From contig CALFIE010000085.1 of assembly GCA_937876095.1 (NCBI GenBank), forward strand, positions 1-25,077: DNA of 25,077 nucleotides. The letters are read 5' to 3'. Positions 1 through 8,372 of this stretch are shown here, piece after piece. Under the pieces are notes generated by a model that was not told where the DNA came from, did no database searches, and was given only the letters and a program-made list of their open reading frames with translations. Both the position numbers and the translations under genes were made by a program. The DNA comes from an uncultured Flavobacteriales bacterium (lineage in GTDB: Bacteria > Bacteroidota > Bacteroidia > Flavobacteriales > Weeksellaceae). Position 1 is the stretch's first letter. Each line of letters starts with the position of its first letter.

Positions 1-1
1 A

Positions 2-895
2 GGATTAAATATTTCTGCGGATAATATTTTGATTACGCACGGTGCACAAATGAGCATTTATCTTTCGGCACGACTACTTTTAAATGAACACGCAAACATT
101 GTCGTAGCCAAGCCAAATTATCCTGTTGCAAACAAAACTTTTCAAGAAACGGGGGCGAAGCTTATCGAAGTTAATATTGATGATAACGGAATTGATACCG
201 ATGAAATCGAGCAAATTTGTAAAAAGAAAAAAATAAATGCTGTTTATGTTGTTCCACATCATCATTATCCAACAACGGTTACTTTGAGCGTAGAACGAAG
301 AATGAAATTACTTGAACTTTCAAAGAAGTTTTCGTTTGCCATTATCGAAGATGATTATGATTACGATTATCACTATTTATCTTCGCCATATTTGCCTTTG
401 GCAAGTGCCAATCACAATGGTAATGTGATTTATATTGGCTCTTTTTCTAAAATTTTAGACCCTGCTCTGCGACTGGGTTTTATGGTTGCTCCGAAAAATT
501 TTATTGACCAATGCTCCTCTTTCAGAAAAATTATTGACGTGGGTGGTGATGGATATATGCAAAATGCATTAGCTACTTTGATAAAAGATGGCGAATTGAA
601 AAGGCACCTCAAAAAAGCTAAAAAATGTTACCACGAGCGTAGAGATTTTTTGGATAATTTACTAAAAAATCAATTGTCAAAATATATAACCTACCGGTTG
701 CCGTCTGGTGGAATGGCTGTTTGGATTACGTTTAACAAATCATTTTCGGTAGATAAATTAGTGTCAAATCCGTTCTTTAAGATAGTTCGACTGGATAATG
801 AATTGAATGCATTTCGTTTTGGATTTGCTTCAATGAATGAAGAAGAATTGCAATCTGCTGTCAATGAGATAGAAAAAATAGTATTGAAAAGTTGA
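2..895 (+). CDS. MocR/PdxR-type aminotransferase domain protein, 5' end cut by window
   Basis: This is the C-terminal part of a fold-type I PLP-dependent aminotransferase domain of the MocR/PdxR type. Those regulators fuse a GntR-like winged helix to an aminotransferase-like domain. The frame is open to the first bases of the window (GLNISADNILITHG before the first possible internal start), so the gene begins upstream and the winged helix is not visible. The motif IIEDDYDYDYHY matches the MocR EDDYD motif. GSFSKILDPALRLGF contains the lysine expected to hold PLP. SGGMAVWITF and RFGFASMNEEEL near the end are also typical. It is convergent with the minus-strand genes to its right and ends 32 bp before the palindromic site at 928-1059, so it probably marks the flank of the cassette array. 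The regulated target is unknown. Confidence 0.8.
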   Translation, partial: GLNISADNILITHGAQMSIYLSARLLLNEHANIVVAKPNYPVANKTFQETGAKLIEVNIDDNGIDTDEIEQICKKKKINAVYVVPHHHYPTTVTLSVERRMKLLELSKKFSFAIIEDDYDYDYHYLSSPYLPLASANHNGNVIYIGSFSKILDPALRLGFMVAPKNFIDQCSSFRKIIDVGGDGYMQNALATLIKDGELKRHLKKAKKCYHERRDFLDNLLKNQLSKYITYRLPSGGMAVWITFNKSFSVDKLVSNPFFKIVRLDNELNAFRFGFASMNEEELQSAVNEIEKIVLKS

Positions 896-927
896 CTTTT
901 GATGCAGGTCGGTTCTTTTAAAATAGC

Positions 928-1059
928 AGATAACGTTTTGCAGCTTGGCGAAGTGGCGGAAATCGAAGCACAAATGTTCAGTTTTGCACAAAAATTCAAT
1001 CGAAGAACTGCTGTTGAATTTAGTACTAAACCCGCCATTTTGCCAAACTGCTGTTGTGC
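928..1059 (-). repeat. Site A: attC-like imperfect palindrome, 132 bp
   Basis: The plus strand reads, in order: core AGATAAC (928-934); a 6-nt spacer; the arm CAGCTTGGCGAAGTGGCGG (941-959); a 72-nt loop (960-1031); the arm CCGCCATTTTGCCAAACTG (1032-1050); a 2-nt spacer; and core GTTGTGC (1053-1059). The two 19-nt arms pair except at three positions. Those positions are the same three that fail in site B. Each arm is next to a core with an AAC or GTT step, as in integron attC sites, but the cores do not fit the RYYYAAC/GTTRRRY consensus well. The loop shares AGCACAAATGTTCA (967-980) with site B. Cassette genes on the minus strand end 10 bp to its right. Calling it a recombination site is inference. 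Confidence 0.75.
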
Positions 1060-1069
1060 GTTCGGCTTT

Positions 1070-1885
1070 TTATTCAATTTTATTCAATGTCCAAATTAAA
1101 GCTTTTTCTTTTGTAGCTCTGAAAATTGTATTGTGTTTTTCTTTTGGTTCGTTTTCATATTTCCAATTTAACCCATTTAATCCATTTTTTAATTTCAGAT
1201 TTAAATCGTTTGTGTGTGGTGCAATGTCAACTGCACTTGAACCAGCAAACCATAGTTTTGTATTTGTGTAATTGTTATTTTTTGTTAGCGCTTCAAAATT
1301 CTTCACCAGATATTGTTCATTAAACCAAAGTGCAGGATCCATAGCAATATAATTGTCAAACATATCTGGGGCTAACATAAAAGTTTCTATAACGAACAAG
1401 CCAGCAGCAGATTCACCAATTATGGCTTTTTTACCATTTGTTCTATACTTTTTATCAATAATAGGAAACAGTTCATTTTTGATAAATCCCCTAAAATTTT
1501 CAGCACCTCCAGGTTCTGGAAAATGTTTTAAATCATATTCTACTTTAGATGGACCAGACAAATCTCTTCGCCTCACTGTATTTTCTATTCCCACTAAAAT
1601 ATAGGGTGGAATTTTATTTTGCTTGATGAGTGTGTCTAAAGTGTTGGCAATATGAGGAAAATCTTCTTTCAATCCACCGTCGGGCATATAAAGAATAGGA
1701 AGACTGTCAGTCGTTTGTTTATAATTTGGTGGTGTCCAAATGTTAATTCTTCGAGTTTCATTCACAAATTTTGATACAATAGTCAAACTATCGTGTTTTG
1801 GAATTGGGTCGTTAATTTTAGATGCGTTTGAGCAACTTGTTAATGTTACAAGAATAAAAAGTAAGTTGTAATAAATGAATTTCAT
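1070..1885 (-). CDS. Putative esterase lipoprotein (Fes/YbbA-like alpha/beta hydrolase)
   Basis: This 271-residue protein is a likely exported serine hydrolase of the 'putative esterase' family (enterochelin-esterase-like). It starts with a short hydrophobic stretch and the lipobox LTSC (Cys18), so it is probably anchored in a membrane facing the periplasm or the outside. The nucleophile elbow is GESAAG with Ser159. Asp183 in AMDPALW and His251 in KEKHNTIF are good candidates for the rest of the triad. LPILYMPDGG near residue 62 is the usual strand before the oxyanion region. It is the last gene of cassette block 2, and its stop lies 10 bp from site A. The substrate is unknown. Two other esterases of this fold lie in the window but in a different gene set. 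Confidence 0.8.
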   Translation of the reverse strand: MKFIYYNLLFILVTLTSCSNASKINDPIPKHDSLTIVSKFVNETRRINIWTPPNYKQTTDSLPILYMPDGGLKEDFPHIANTLDTLIKQNKIPPYILVGIENTVRRRDLSGPSKVEYDLKHFPEPGGAENFRGFIKNELFPIIDKKYRTNGKKAIIGESAAGLFVIETFMLAPDMFDNYIAMDPALWFNEQYLVKNFEALTKNNNYTNTKLWFAGSSAVDIAPHTNDLNLKLKNGLNGLNWKYENEPKEKHNTIFRATKEKALIWTLNKIE

Positions 1886-1971
1886 ATTTCTGTTATTTTT
1901 GGTTAATCTTTTTTAAGTTGACTCACAGCCTTTTCCAGTTGTGTAACATTCAGTGTTGTTTTTGATTTTAT

Positions 1972-2496
1972 TTATTTGAAATCTGTAGATTTTTTATTTT
2001 TCGGAACTGACTTAAATGGTTCTAGAGTAAAGCTAAAATCCTTTTTGCCGTCGAAATTCCAGAAAATATTATTCTTTTTCCCATCTTTAGTTTTAAGTTT
2101 TTGTTCAGGAATATAATTCATAGCGAATTGGTCTGTGTCTTCATTATACCAAATGCCCATTACCGCCATATCATTTGGGTGAGTATAGGTAAGCGTTATT
2201 TTGGCGGTTATACCTTTCTTATCTGTTGAAAATTCTATTTTTTTATCTGAAAAGTACGCCAATTCATCGGACCATTTTTTTCCATTTTTTGTGTAGTTAT
2301 ATACGCCATTCCATTCTTCTTTGGCAAGCTGTAAGTCGTTTGCGTTGGGTACGAATGCAAAAATGTTTTTCTGGACAATTTCTATTTGATTTTTTTTGGG
2401 ATAAACCGTAACGAAGGTTTTATCAGCAAGAATTCTTTGGTTTTCTACACCGAAAAACGATGCCAGTGCAAAGAAGAAGATTTTAATAGGTTCCAT
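1972..2496 (-). CDS. Hypothetical exported protein, 174 aa
   Basis: I do not recognise this protein. The N-terminus (MEPIKIFFFALASFFGV) is a basic-poor hydrophobic segment that could be a signal peptide. There is no lipobox Cys. The rest is rich in Lys, Asn, Asp and aromatic residues and probably beta-rich; it includes a stretch of alternating residues (ITAKITLTYTHPNDMAVMGIWYN). It ends in a basic tail. It lies between the esterase lipoprotein (86 bp downstream) and the 157-residue protein (20 bp upstream), so co-transcription is likely. No function is proposed. Confidence 0.65.
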   Translation of the reverse strand: MEPIKIFFFALASFFGVENQRILADKTFVTVYPKKNQIEIVQKNIFAFVPNANDLQLAKEEWNGVYNYTKNGKKWSDELAYFSDKKIEFSTDKKGITAKITLTYTHPNDMAVMGIWYNEDTDQFAMNYIPEQKLKTKDGKKNNIFWNFDGKKDFSFTLEPFKSVPKNKKSTDFK

Positions 2497-2516
2497 TTAT
2501 AGTTATTTGGTGATTA

Positions 2517-2990
2517 TTATTGTTGTGATTTTTTTATTAGAACTGCTTTGATTTGTTTTTCTCGGCTCATCGGAATGCTAAATGCGTCAGATTCTAAAAT
2601 TGATTTGTGCGTAGCATTGTTGTTGATAAAGTTAAGAATTATATGTTTTATATTTTCAAGCCATTGCGTTGCATTATCGTTAGCAAAGTCTTCGATGGTG
2701 TTGCATTTGAGTTTAGGTGTGCTAATTTTTGGCATTGCGATATATTCATCATCTGTTTCACTGCCTACTTCCTCATCAAAATAACTTACCGCAACATCGT
2801 AAAATCCAGAGCCAAAGGTATTGTATTCAAAATAAATGTACACCGATAATCCGTCAGAAAATTTCTTGTACAATTTTTTGGTTGTTTTAGAAACAGGTGA
2901 AAAACCTTCTTGCGCACAAAAAGGAATGATGACTGTTTTGAAAAATTGTTCAAATGCTTTCTTTCTTGTTTTAGTGTCCAGTTGTCCCAT
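2517..2990 (-). CDS. Hypothetical protein, 157 aa (possibly DUF4304-like)
   Basis: This is a soluble protein without a signal peptide. The first 60 residues (TRKKAFEQFFKTVIIPFCAQEGF, then KKLYKKFSDGLSVYIYFEYN) resemble in pattern the DUF4304-type layout: a helix, 'gF', then a strand over a hydrophobic core. That resemblance is weak and by eye only. A long amphipathic helical part follows (residues 100-140) with a basic tail. The stop of the upstream DKNYY gene and this start are only 2 bp apart, so the two are very likely translated from one message. Proteins of this size and composition often occur with polymorphic immunity genes in Bacteroidota, but nothing here proves such a role. Confidence 0.6.
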   Translation of the reverse strand: MGQLDTKTRKKAFEQFFKTVIIPFCAQEGFSPVSKTTKKLYKKFSDGLSVYIYFEYNTFGSGFYDVAVSYFDEEVGSETDDEYIAMPKISTPKLKCNTIEDFANDNATQWLENIKHIILNFINNNATHKSILESDAFSIPMSREKQIKAVLIKKSQQ

Positions 2991-2992
2991 TT

Positions 2993-3838
2993 TTATATCC
3001 TTTTCTTAACGCCTCTGTGATATTCGTAATTTTTGTCAAACGCAATTCCTCGACTGTCAACAACCTTAAAATCAAATCCATCTACATCTTTTGTTTTAAT
3101 TATTTTGATTGAATTTACACTATCTACAAAATAGGCGTATTGATCATCTTTGGCATAGTAATGTATATCACAATTGTAATAATAAGGTCGCAACTCATCA
3201 TTGATACAGTTTTCTATAAAATGAAAAGTTTTTGGATTTGCCCCTTCCAGAATTTTTCCTTTGTGATAAATATGATTTTTATCTTTGAAAACAGTTTTAT
3301 GGTGTTCTCTTTTATCTACAATTTCAAAAGTATCTGCATCACAGTCCAATTTATTTACAAAAGAAAAGAACACTTGGTTTCCTACCTTTTGATAAATACC
3401 TCCTTCAAAAATAACGGCATCTGCCAAACGAAACGGTATTTTCACGCCATACCAATAGTCGATATTTGCTGAAGTAGAATAGCCATTTTCAATATCCAAA
3501 ATTTCAAAATCGTTTGGGTTTGCATCTTCTAATATGATCAAATCCTTGTTCATATTAGAATCTACGTAAACGTTATTTTTATCTTTAAAATAATTGGTTG
3601 TTACATTGTGGGATTGTATGAGTTCAAAAGTTTCAAAATCAATGATGTTGTAGAGTTTAGAAAACTTTTTTTCATCGAAGAACGTAATTTCATTATCACG
3701 TTTGGCAAAACCTTCACCAAGCTTCACCCAAGTCTTATCATAATCCATCCCTCGAGTTAATTTTTTCTTATTTCCCGATTGGTCTTGAACGATGCGATGA
3801 TCCCATTCTAATTGTAAAATTTCATATTCGTTTGTCAT
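2993..3838 (-). CDS. DKNYY-repeat family protein
   Basis: This 281-residue protein carries several degenerate copies of the DKNYY pattern: 'DKN-x-x-Y-x-x-x-K-x-L-x-G-A-x-P-x-x-F-x-x-(I/L)'. Examples are YFKDKNNVYVDSN, FKDKNHIYHKGKILEGANPKTF and FDKNYEYHRG. Such proteins are common in Bacteroidota and their biochemical role is unknown. I chose the ATG at 3838 (MTNEYEIL). The frame stays open for 13 more codons to a start at 3877, but that one lies inside the core of site B and would make the palindrome coding. It is the first gene of cassette block 2. There is no signal peptide, so it is probably cytoplasmic. Confidence 0.7.
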   Translation of the reverse strand: MTNEYEILQLEWDHRIVQDQSGNKKKLTRGMDYDKTWVKLGEGFAKRDNEITFFDEKKFSKLYNIIDFETFELIQSHNVTTNYFKDKNNVYVDSNMNKDLIILEDANPNDFEILDIENGYSTSANIDYWYGVKIPFRLADAVIFEGGIYQKVGNQVFFSFVNKLDCDADTFEIVDKREHHKTVFKDKNHIYHKGKILEGANPKTFHFIENCINDELRPYYYNCDIHYYAKDDQYAYFVDSVNSIKIIKTKDVDGFDFKVVDSRGIAFDKNYEYHRGVKKRI

Positions 3839-3871
3839 ACTATTTTTTGGTGTCACAGTTGCTTGGCTGAC

Positions 3872-4003
3872 GCACAACGGTTCTCGGCTTTGCGAAGTGG
3901 CGGAATTTCAGCACAAATGTTCATTTGAAAAACTGAACTTGAACCTTGCACTAAACTGTCATAGAAGCACTGAACCCGCCATTTTGCAAAACCGATGTTA
4001 GCA
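3872..4003 (-). repeat. Site B: attC-like imperfect palindrome, 132 bp
   Basis: The plus strand reads, in order: core GCACAAC (3872-3878); 6-nt spacer GGTTCT; the arm CGGCTTTGCGAAGTGGCGG (3885-3903); a 72-nt loop (3904-3975); the arm CCGCCATTTTGCAAAACCG (3976-3994); a 2-nt spacer; and core GTTAGCA (3997-4003). Total length, loop length, spacer asymmetry (6 against 2) and the three unpaired positions are identical to site A, although the arms and cores differ in sequence. The AGCACAAATGTTCA block of the loop is at 3910-3923. In the direction of the cassette genes (minus strand) the 2-nt spacer side comes first. The site separates the restriction block from cassette block 2. Confidence 0.8.
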
Positions 4004-4058
4004 CTTCGCCCTTCTTTTCTGTCGTCTTTGTTCGTTGTCATTTCGTGTCTGTCGTGGT

Positions 4059-4142
4059 GCGTTGGCTTGGTGGCTCTTTTGCAAAACTTGGTTTTAGCGT
4101 GGGCTTGTGCGGTTTTGCAAATGTGCCACCAAATGCGTTGGC
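4059..4142. repeat. Palindrome C flanked by direct GCGTTGGC repeats
   Basis: Two 21-nt arms (4067-4087 and 4112-4132) are complementary at 19 of 21 positions around a 24-nt loop. The left arm begins TTGGTGGC and ends TTTGCAAAAC. The hairpin is bracketed by direct copies of GCGTTGGC (4059-4066 and 4135-4142). The stop codon of the LlaJI-type nuclease gene overlaps the right copy. The TTTGCAAAAC part recalls the arms of sites A and B, but the cores do not have the AAC...GTT layout, so this is not the same kind of site. It could serve as a transcription terminator for the restriction operon or be a relic of an older cassette end. Confidence 0.65.
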
Positions 4143-5788
4143 TATGTTAAGTAATATTCTTTTTTTGTCTTTATGTCACTTTTAATTTTGGTAAATATGT
4201 CTGTTCGGTCTGGTTTCTCAAGTGCTAAGATTAATTCTTCTGTCAAGTGTGATGGCTTGTAAACTTTACCATTTAAGAGTTTAAAATGTTTTTCAATAAA
4301 TGAGTTATCATTTGGCTCAAGAATGTAAAAATGATACTTGTCATTGATGAATGAAACTAATCTTTCTCTGAACTTTTTCTGTGTGTCCTTTTTGAAATTT
4401 GTTTTTAATGATGAATTGTTTGTCAAATATGAAGATAGAACAAATAGAAAATTGATATTGTAAGACTGAACAAATAGTGTATCACGGTCAAACAAACGAT
4501 TTTCAAAATGTGTCTGCATTATTGGTTTTCCTGTTTCATCTAAGTAGGATTTTGAAAAGTCAAAGTCCTTGTTTACAAAAGCAGAAATAAAGAAATTTGG
4601 TGTTATGTTATATCCCTCGGTTAAATTTTCTCTGTATCTCAGTGGTTTGTCTAATTTATTATCATTAAATAAGTCAATGTTGTATTGAATTACGTTTTTA
4701 GCATATGTAAATTGTTTTGCTTTGGAGTATTTACCTACGCTATTTTGTGGTTTGTAATATTTACTGTCACCTACAAAATAAATTTCATCTTCAACTAAAA
4801 GTGATTTGTATTTATAAATATGGTCAACTTGCTTACCATCTGCGTGATTTTTTAATTCAGGTAACAATTTGCTGTCGCCAATTAAGTCGTCAATCATATC
4901 TTCAAAAACAATGTTGAAATCTTTTATTAAAAGAATTTCTTCAATTTGTTTTTTAGATTGTGTTTTTTCGCTTCTTTCAAAAAAAGCATAGAGTAAATTA
5001 TACAAACTAATCATTTTGTCGGAATAATACTTGTATTTAATGCTTTTTAAATATCTGCAACCTTTACGCAAAATATTTTCAAATTGATGACCTTTGATTA
5101 GTTCATAGTTTTGAGGTGGATAAAAATCAAAAGCATATTTACCTTTTATGAAATTTAGCGTTGAATAGAACAGGACTAAAAGCTCTTCGTCATAATTTAT
5201 TTTTTTTCTTGTAGTTGCTAAATCAATATAAATAGGTATATTGTTTTGAATAATTGGCTGTTTTTTATTAATTGTTTTGTGCCAATTTATTTTGTTTTGT
5301 TGTGAATGAGCAGATTTTGATATGAACGAAAATAAGGATTGATTTTCCTTGTAAAATTTTAATAAACTTAAAATAATATCAAGTTCTGTGTTTGATTTCT
5401 CTTCAAGGTTGGTAACAACTTGATTCAAAAATTGATTTTCAGAAATTGAATTATAAAAATGGCGTTTGTTAAATTGCTGGATAGCTCTAAAAAGCCAAGT
5501 TGATATTTCAAAAATAATTTTGTCTTTCCCTGTATTAGATAATTTGTTTCTAATTTCAGCAGTTGGCAATACTAAAGTTTCAGGCTCAAATACATCAAAA
5601 GCCAAACCATTTTCATTAATGAATACTTTTGGAAAAATGATAACAGAATTATTTATTATTGGATTAAAGTAATAACCAACATAATTAATTTTTGAATAAA
5701 TAGAATTTATTGGAAAGAAGTATCTTTCAGACAAAACTTGCTTAAGTTTTTCTGTTTTGTATTGATATTCTTCAAATAAAATAATCAT
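4142..5788 (-). CDS. LlaJI-type restriction endonuclease subunit (McrC-like partner)
   Basis: This 548-residue protein fits the LlaJI restriction endonuclease family (R2-type subunit), the partner of a McrB-like motor, in the place McrC holds in McrBC. A PD-(D/E)XK nuclease core is visible: Glu296 in VFEDMIDDLIGD, Asp322 in QVDHIYKY, and GDSKYYK with Asp341 and Lys343. The C-terminal 150 residues, rich in Phe, Tyr and Lys, have no motif I know. The start overlaps the stop of the McrB-like gene by one base (TAATG), so translation is coupled. With the methyltransferase in the same operon, the target is expected to be an unmodified sequence, not methylated DNA. Assignment rests on the nuclease motif and the operon context. 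Confidence 0.8.
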   Translation of the reverse strand: MIILFEEYQYKTEKLKQVLSERYFFPINSIYSKINYVGYYFNPIINNSVIIFPKVFINENGLAFDVFEPETLVLPTAEIRNKLSNTGKDKIIFEISTWLFRAIQQFNKRHFYNSISENQFLNQVVTNLEEKSNTELDIILSLLKFYKENQSLFSFISKSAHSQQNKINWHKTINKKQPIIQNNIPIYIDLATTRKKINYDEELLVLFYSTLNFIKGKYAFDFYPPQNYELIKGHQFENILRKGCRYLKSIKYKYYSDKMISLYNLLYAFFERSEKTQSKKQIEEILLIKDFNIVFEDMIDDLIGDSKLLPELKNHADGKQVDHIYKYKSLLVEDEIYFVGDSKYYKPQNSVGKYSKAKQFTYAKNVIQYNIDLFNDNKLDKPLRYRENLTEGYNITPNFFISAFVNKDFDFSKSYLDETGKPIMQTHFENRLFDRDTLFVQSYNINFLFVLSSYLTNNSSLKTNFKKDTQKKFRERLVSFINDKYHFYILEPNDNSFIEKHFKLLNGKVYKPSHLTEELILALEKPDRTDIFTKIKSDIKTKKEYYLT

Positions 5789-7281
5789 TATACTGCTACT
5801 ATTGCGTTATAAGTCAAAAATGCTTTTACTAAATCTGTTGAATTTTCATTATATAAATCTCCAAATTGAAAATCTTTTGGTTCTCCATTTTCTTCAAATT
5901 TAAAGATTGAATTTTGTGTACCGTATTCATCTTTGTAAACTTCAGTCCATAAATAAAACAACACTTTAGACCTAAACTGATCAAACGTGATATTGCCATC
6001 TTTTGGATTTACAAAGCGGTTTCCAAGTTGTTTATCTTCACTTCCAGTCAGTTCTTTAATTTTTGGATTTATGATTTCAATAAAGTTACCCCAGTTATAA
6101 GTATTATCTCCTATAACGATATTTAAAGAATTTGCGTCCTCATAATTGATTGGTACAAATTTCCAATCCCAACGTCTTTTGAAGGCACTATCCATAGGGA
6201 ATAAAGATTGGTCTGATGTATTCATTGTAGCAAAAATATGAAGATTGTTTGGCAGAATGATTTTGTCAGTTACAATGTCAGTACCTTCAAAAACCTCTTT
6301 CAAATAGTTTGCTAAATCTTCATTACAATCAACTTCGTATTTTGATTTGCCTGTTTCATCTCTATCTAAACATTGAAAAATATCCCCAAAAATTTGGGCA
6401 CAATTTCCTCTGTTGATTTCTTCAATAATTAAAAAGTGTGGTTCATTTGGATTTTTCAACGCTTCACAATATGCTTTTGTAAAGGCTTGTGGAACAAATT
6501 TGTATTCTATGTTTGAACCATTCATTACTGGTTTGTAACTACCAACAAATGAGTGATAATCAGTTTCAGGGTGGAATGTTGTGCGGGTTTTAGAGTTTCC
6601 TTGGGTTCTGTTTTCTACTTCACGGCTTTTGCCAGTGCCAGGTGAGCCGTAGAAAATGAGTTGGTGAGAATCTTCTGTTGAACTATATGAAGTATAAGAA
6701 TTTATTTGTTTAGGCTCGTTTTCTTCAATTAAATTTTTCCAAATTTCACCTCGTTCTCTACTTGTTCTATATGTCATTGACTTATTTGCATTAACAACAA
6801 TAGCACTAAAGTGTAATTCGTCTTGATTAATAACAGAAATATCATAAACAAACCAACTACCTTTATTAATTTTTAGTACTTCTTCAAATTCATTTATTGC
6901 ATTTTGGTTGTATATGCTTTTGTTGTATGATGCGTAATTTGGATATGATATTCGCAGTCGACCTTTATGTGTATCCGATTGCTCTCTTAAAAATAATAAG
7001 ATAAAACTATTCTTTATTTTTGTTCCATTAATATAAACTTTATCGAAAATAGAAAAGAATAATAATTGACTCGATCGCATTTTTGATATGTCGAGATTCT
7101 CAATATCAGAGCAAACCTTGTAGTTCATACCAATCATTAAGTCAACTATACTCGCATCGTTGTTTTTTATCTTGTATGTTTTTTCCTTATCTTGAATACA
7201 AATTGCAGTACCCCAAGCTGCTGTAGCTGTTGCATCTGGAATTGTCGTGTTAAAGAAAAATGAGGTTATGTCTATTCTCAT
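5788..7281 (-). CDS. McrB-like AAA+ NTPase, restriction subunit
   Basis: This 497-residue protein has the McrB-type AAA+ motor in its C-terminal half. Walker A is GSPGTGKS (212-219) and Walker B is FLIIEEINRGN (about 283-293). The McrB signature MNTSDQS (353-359) is followed by MDSAFKRRWDW with candidate arginine fingers at 369-370. McrB proteins use GTP, and the MNTSD segment resembles their MNTAD guanine-specificity motif. The N-terminal 200 residues are unlike the Escherichia coli McrB DNA-binding domain and probably carry target recognition. It overlaps the methyltransferase stop by four bases (ATGA). In LlaJI the equivalent R1 subunit supplies NTP-driven movement for the nuclease. Confidence 0.88.
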   Translation of the reverse strand: MRIDITSFFFNTTIPDATATAAWGTAICIQDKEKTYKIKNNDASIVDLMIGMNYKVCSDIENLDISKMRSSQLLFFSIFDKVYINGTKIKNSFILLFLREQSDTHKGRLRISYPNYASYNKSIYNQNAINEFEEVLKINKGSWFVYDISVINQDELHFSAIVVNANKSMTYRTSRERGEIWKNLIEENEPKQINSYTSYSSTEDSHQLIFYGSPGTGKSREVENRTQGNSKTRTTFHPETDYHSFVGSYKPVMNGSNIEYKFVPQAFTKAYCEALKNPNEPHFLIIEEINRGNCAQIFGDIFQCLDRDETGKSKYEVDCNEDLANYLKEVFEGTDIVTDKIILPNNLHIFATMNTSDQSLFPMDSAFKRRWDWKFVPINYEDANSLNIVIGDNTYNWGNFIEIINPKIKELTGSEDKQLGNRFVNPKDGNITFDQFRSKVLFYLWTEVYKDEYGTQNSIFKFEENGEPKDFQFGDLYNENSTDLVKAFLTYNAIVAV

Positions 7282-8372
7282 AGTATTTGTTTAAAGATAT
7301 GATTTGTTAAAATTGCAACTAAATTTACATCCCATCCATTACCAGCACATTTACCAATTTTAGAGTATGTTTGACCGGGTGGAAATTTGATTTCTTTATA
7401 ATCATTAGTCATTTTAAATCCCATTAATCGATAATGTTCATCAATAGATAATTTACGAACTTGCTCTTGCCCTTTTACAATTGGTTCTACTATTCTAATT
7501 ACATTATGTTCAGGTGGTGTTACCGTCATACAAATTCCGTCAACTTTTAGTTTTCGGTTATAGTAATCATAACATAATGGTTCATCTACATCAAATTTAT
7601 TAATATTATGTAATTCTTTAATTCTATCTATTTGAGCTTTCGAACGATACAAATCTTCTGGAGGATTTTCATCTAAAAAATCTTTTAATTTTTTTTGTAA
7701 CTCAACTTTAGGTGGCTCGAAAATAAAATCTTTTGGAAATTTTTTTAATGAACCAAATATCCAAAGTCTTTCTCTATTTTGTGGAATTCCATAGTCTTTT
7801 GTATTTAGAATACTATACTCAACATTATATCCGATTTTCTTTAGCTCGCTTAATATTTTTTCAAAAGTTGGTTTTAACTTGCCCACAGCTAAGCCTTTAA
7901 CATTTTCAAGTAAAATATATTGCGGTTTTTTCTTTTTACAAATCCTAATTATATCTTGAAAAAGAGTACCTCTTATATCCAATTCACCCTCTCTCTTACC
8001 TACGGTTGAGAAAGGTTGACAAGGAAAACCTCCAGTAAATAAATCAAAATCGGGTAAATCGGATTCTTTTATTTTAGTTATGTCCCCATAATTTTTAACA
8101 TTCCTAAAGTTGTACTCAAAAATCTCTATTGCATTTTTATCTATTTCTGAATATCCTATTACTTCATAATTAATTTTTGCATTTTTCAGTCCAAAAGAAG
8201 CACCACCATAACCAGCGAAAGCTTCAAAAACCCTTATTTTTTGTTTATTAATACAATTACTTACATCAATTTTATTATCAATTTCTGAAACTTCATCAAA
8301 TAGATAAATTTGAGGTTCTTCAACAACATTTATTGTAAAGTCATCATTTTTATATTCAATCCTTTCTTTCAT
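7278..8372 (-). CDS. DNA (cytosine-5-)-methyltransferase
   Basis: This 364-residue m5C methyltransferase presumably protects host DNA from the two downstream restriction proteins. The motifs come in the standard order. Motif I is RVFEAFAGYGGASFGL (about 47-62, SAM binding). Motif IV is GGFPCQPFS with the catalytic Cys118. Motif VI is LLENVKGL with Glu156. Motif VIII is IPQNRERLWIFG (196-207). The target-recognition region lies around 210-300. Motif IX is RKLSIDEHYRLMGF, and motif X is CAGNGWDVNLVAIL. It has an N-terminal extension of about 45 residues before motif I. Its start overlaps the stop of the XRE gene (ATGA). The LlaJI system I know of has two m5C methyltransferases for an asymmetric site; here only one is present. 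Confidence 0.93.
   Translation of the reverse strand: MKERIEYKNDDFTINVVEEPQIYLFDEVSEIDNKIDVSNCINKQKIRVFEAFAGYGGASFGLKNAKINYEVIGYSEIDKNAIEIFEYNFRNVKNYGDITKIKESDLPDFDLFTGGFPCQPFSTVGKREGELDIRGTLFQDIIRICKKKKPQYILLENVKGLAVGKLKPTFEKILSELKKIGYNVEYSILNTKDYGIPQNRERLWIFGSLKKFPKDFIFEPPKVELQKKLKDFLDENPPEDLYRSKAQIDRIKELHNINKFDVDEPLCYDYYNRKLKVDGICMTVTPPEHNVIRIVEPIVKGQEQVRKLSIDEHYRLMGFKMTNDYKEIKFPPGQTYSKIGKCAGNGWDVNLVAILTNHIFKQIL

Larger units (their letters stand above)
1053..3878 (-). mobile_element. Putative gene cassette 2 (four genes)
   Basis: This segment runs between the core of site B (ACGCACAAC, 3870-3878) and that of site A (GTTGTGCGT, 1053-1061). The two ends are perfect 9-bp inverted complements, as expected when both belong to one excised circle. 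It holds four minus-strand genes packed closely: DKNYY-repeat protein, an unrecognised 157-residue protein, an unrecognised 174-residue protein, and an esterase lipoprotein. Only about 33 bp separate the left core from the first start codon, and I see no Bacteroidota promoter there, so expression may depend on read-through. Four genes is large for a cassette. Cassette status is inferred from the boundaries. Confidence 0.55.

Noticed and set aside
691..1077. Minus-strand ORF of 128 codons across the MocR gene end and site A
   Set aside because: It is antisense to the aminotransferase gene and translates the palindrome. It has no recognisable pattern and is a shadow frame.
3839..4041. Coding readings across site B (upstream extension of the DKNYY gene and a 62-codon ORF)
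   Set aside because: Both translate the palindrome and its core. The in-frame ATG at 3838 just outside the site explains the gene without it.
4059..4142. Palindrome C as a third site of the same class
   Set aside because: Its loop is 24 nt, not 72. Its flanking GCGTTGGC copies are direct rather than inverted, and the AAC/GTT layout is missing.
4142..7281. Type IV McrBC system that cuts methylated DNA
   Set aside because: The McrB-like and nuclease genes are translationally coupled to an m5C methyltransferase and a controller gene. A methyl-dependent nuclease would then attack its own host. The LlaJI-type reading fits better.
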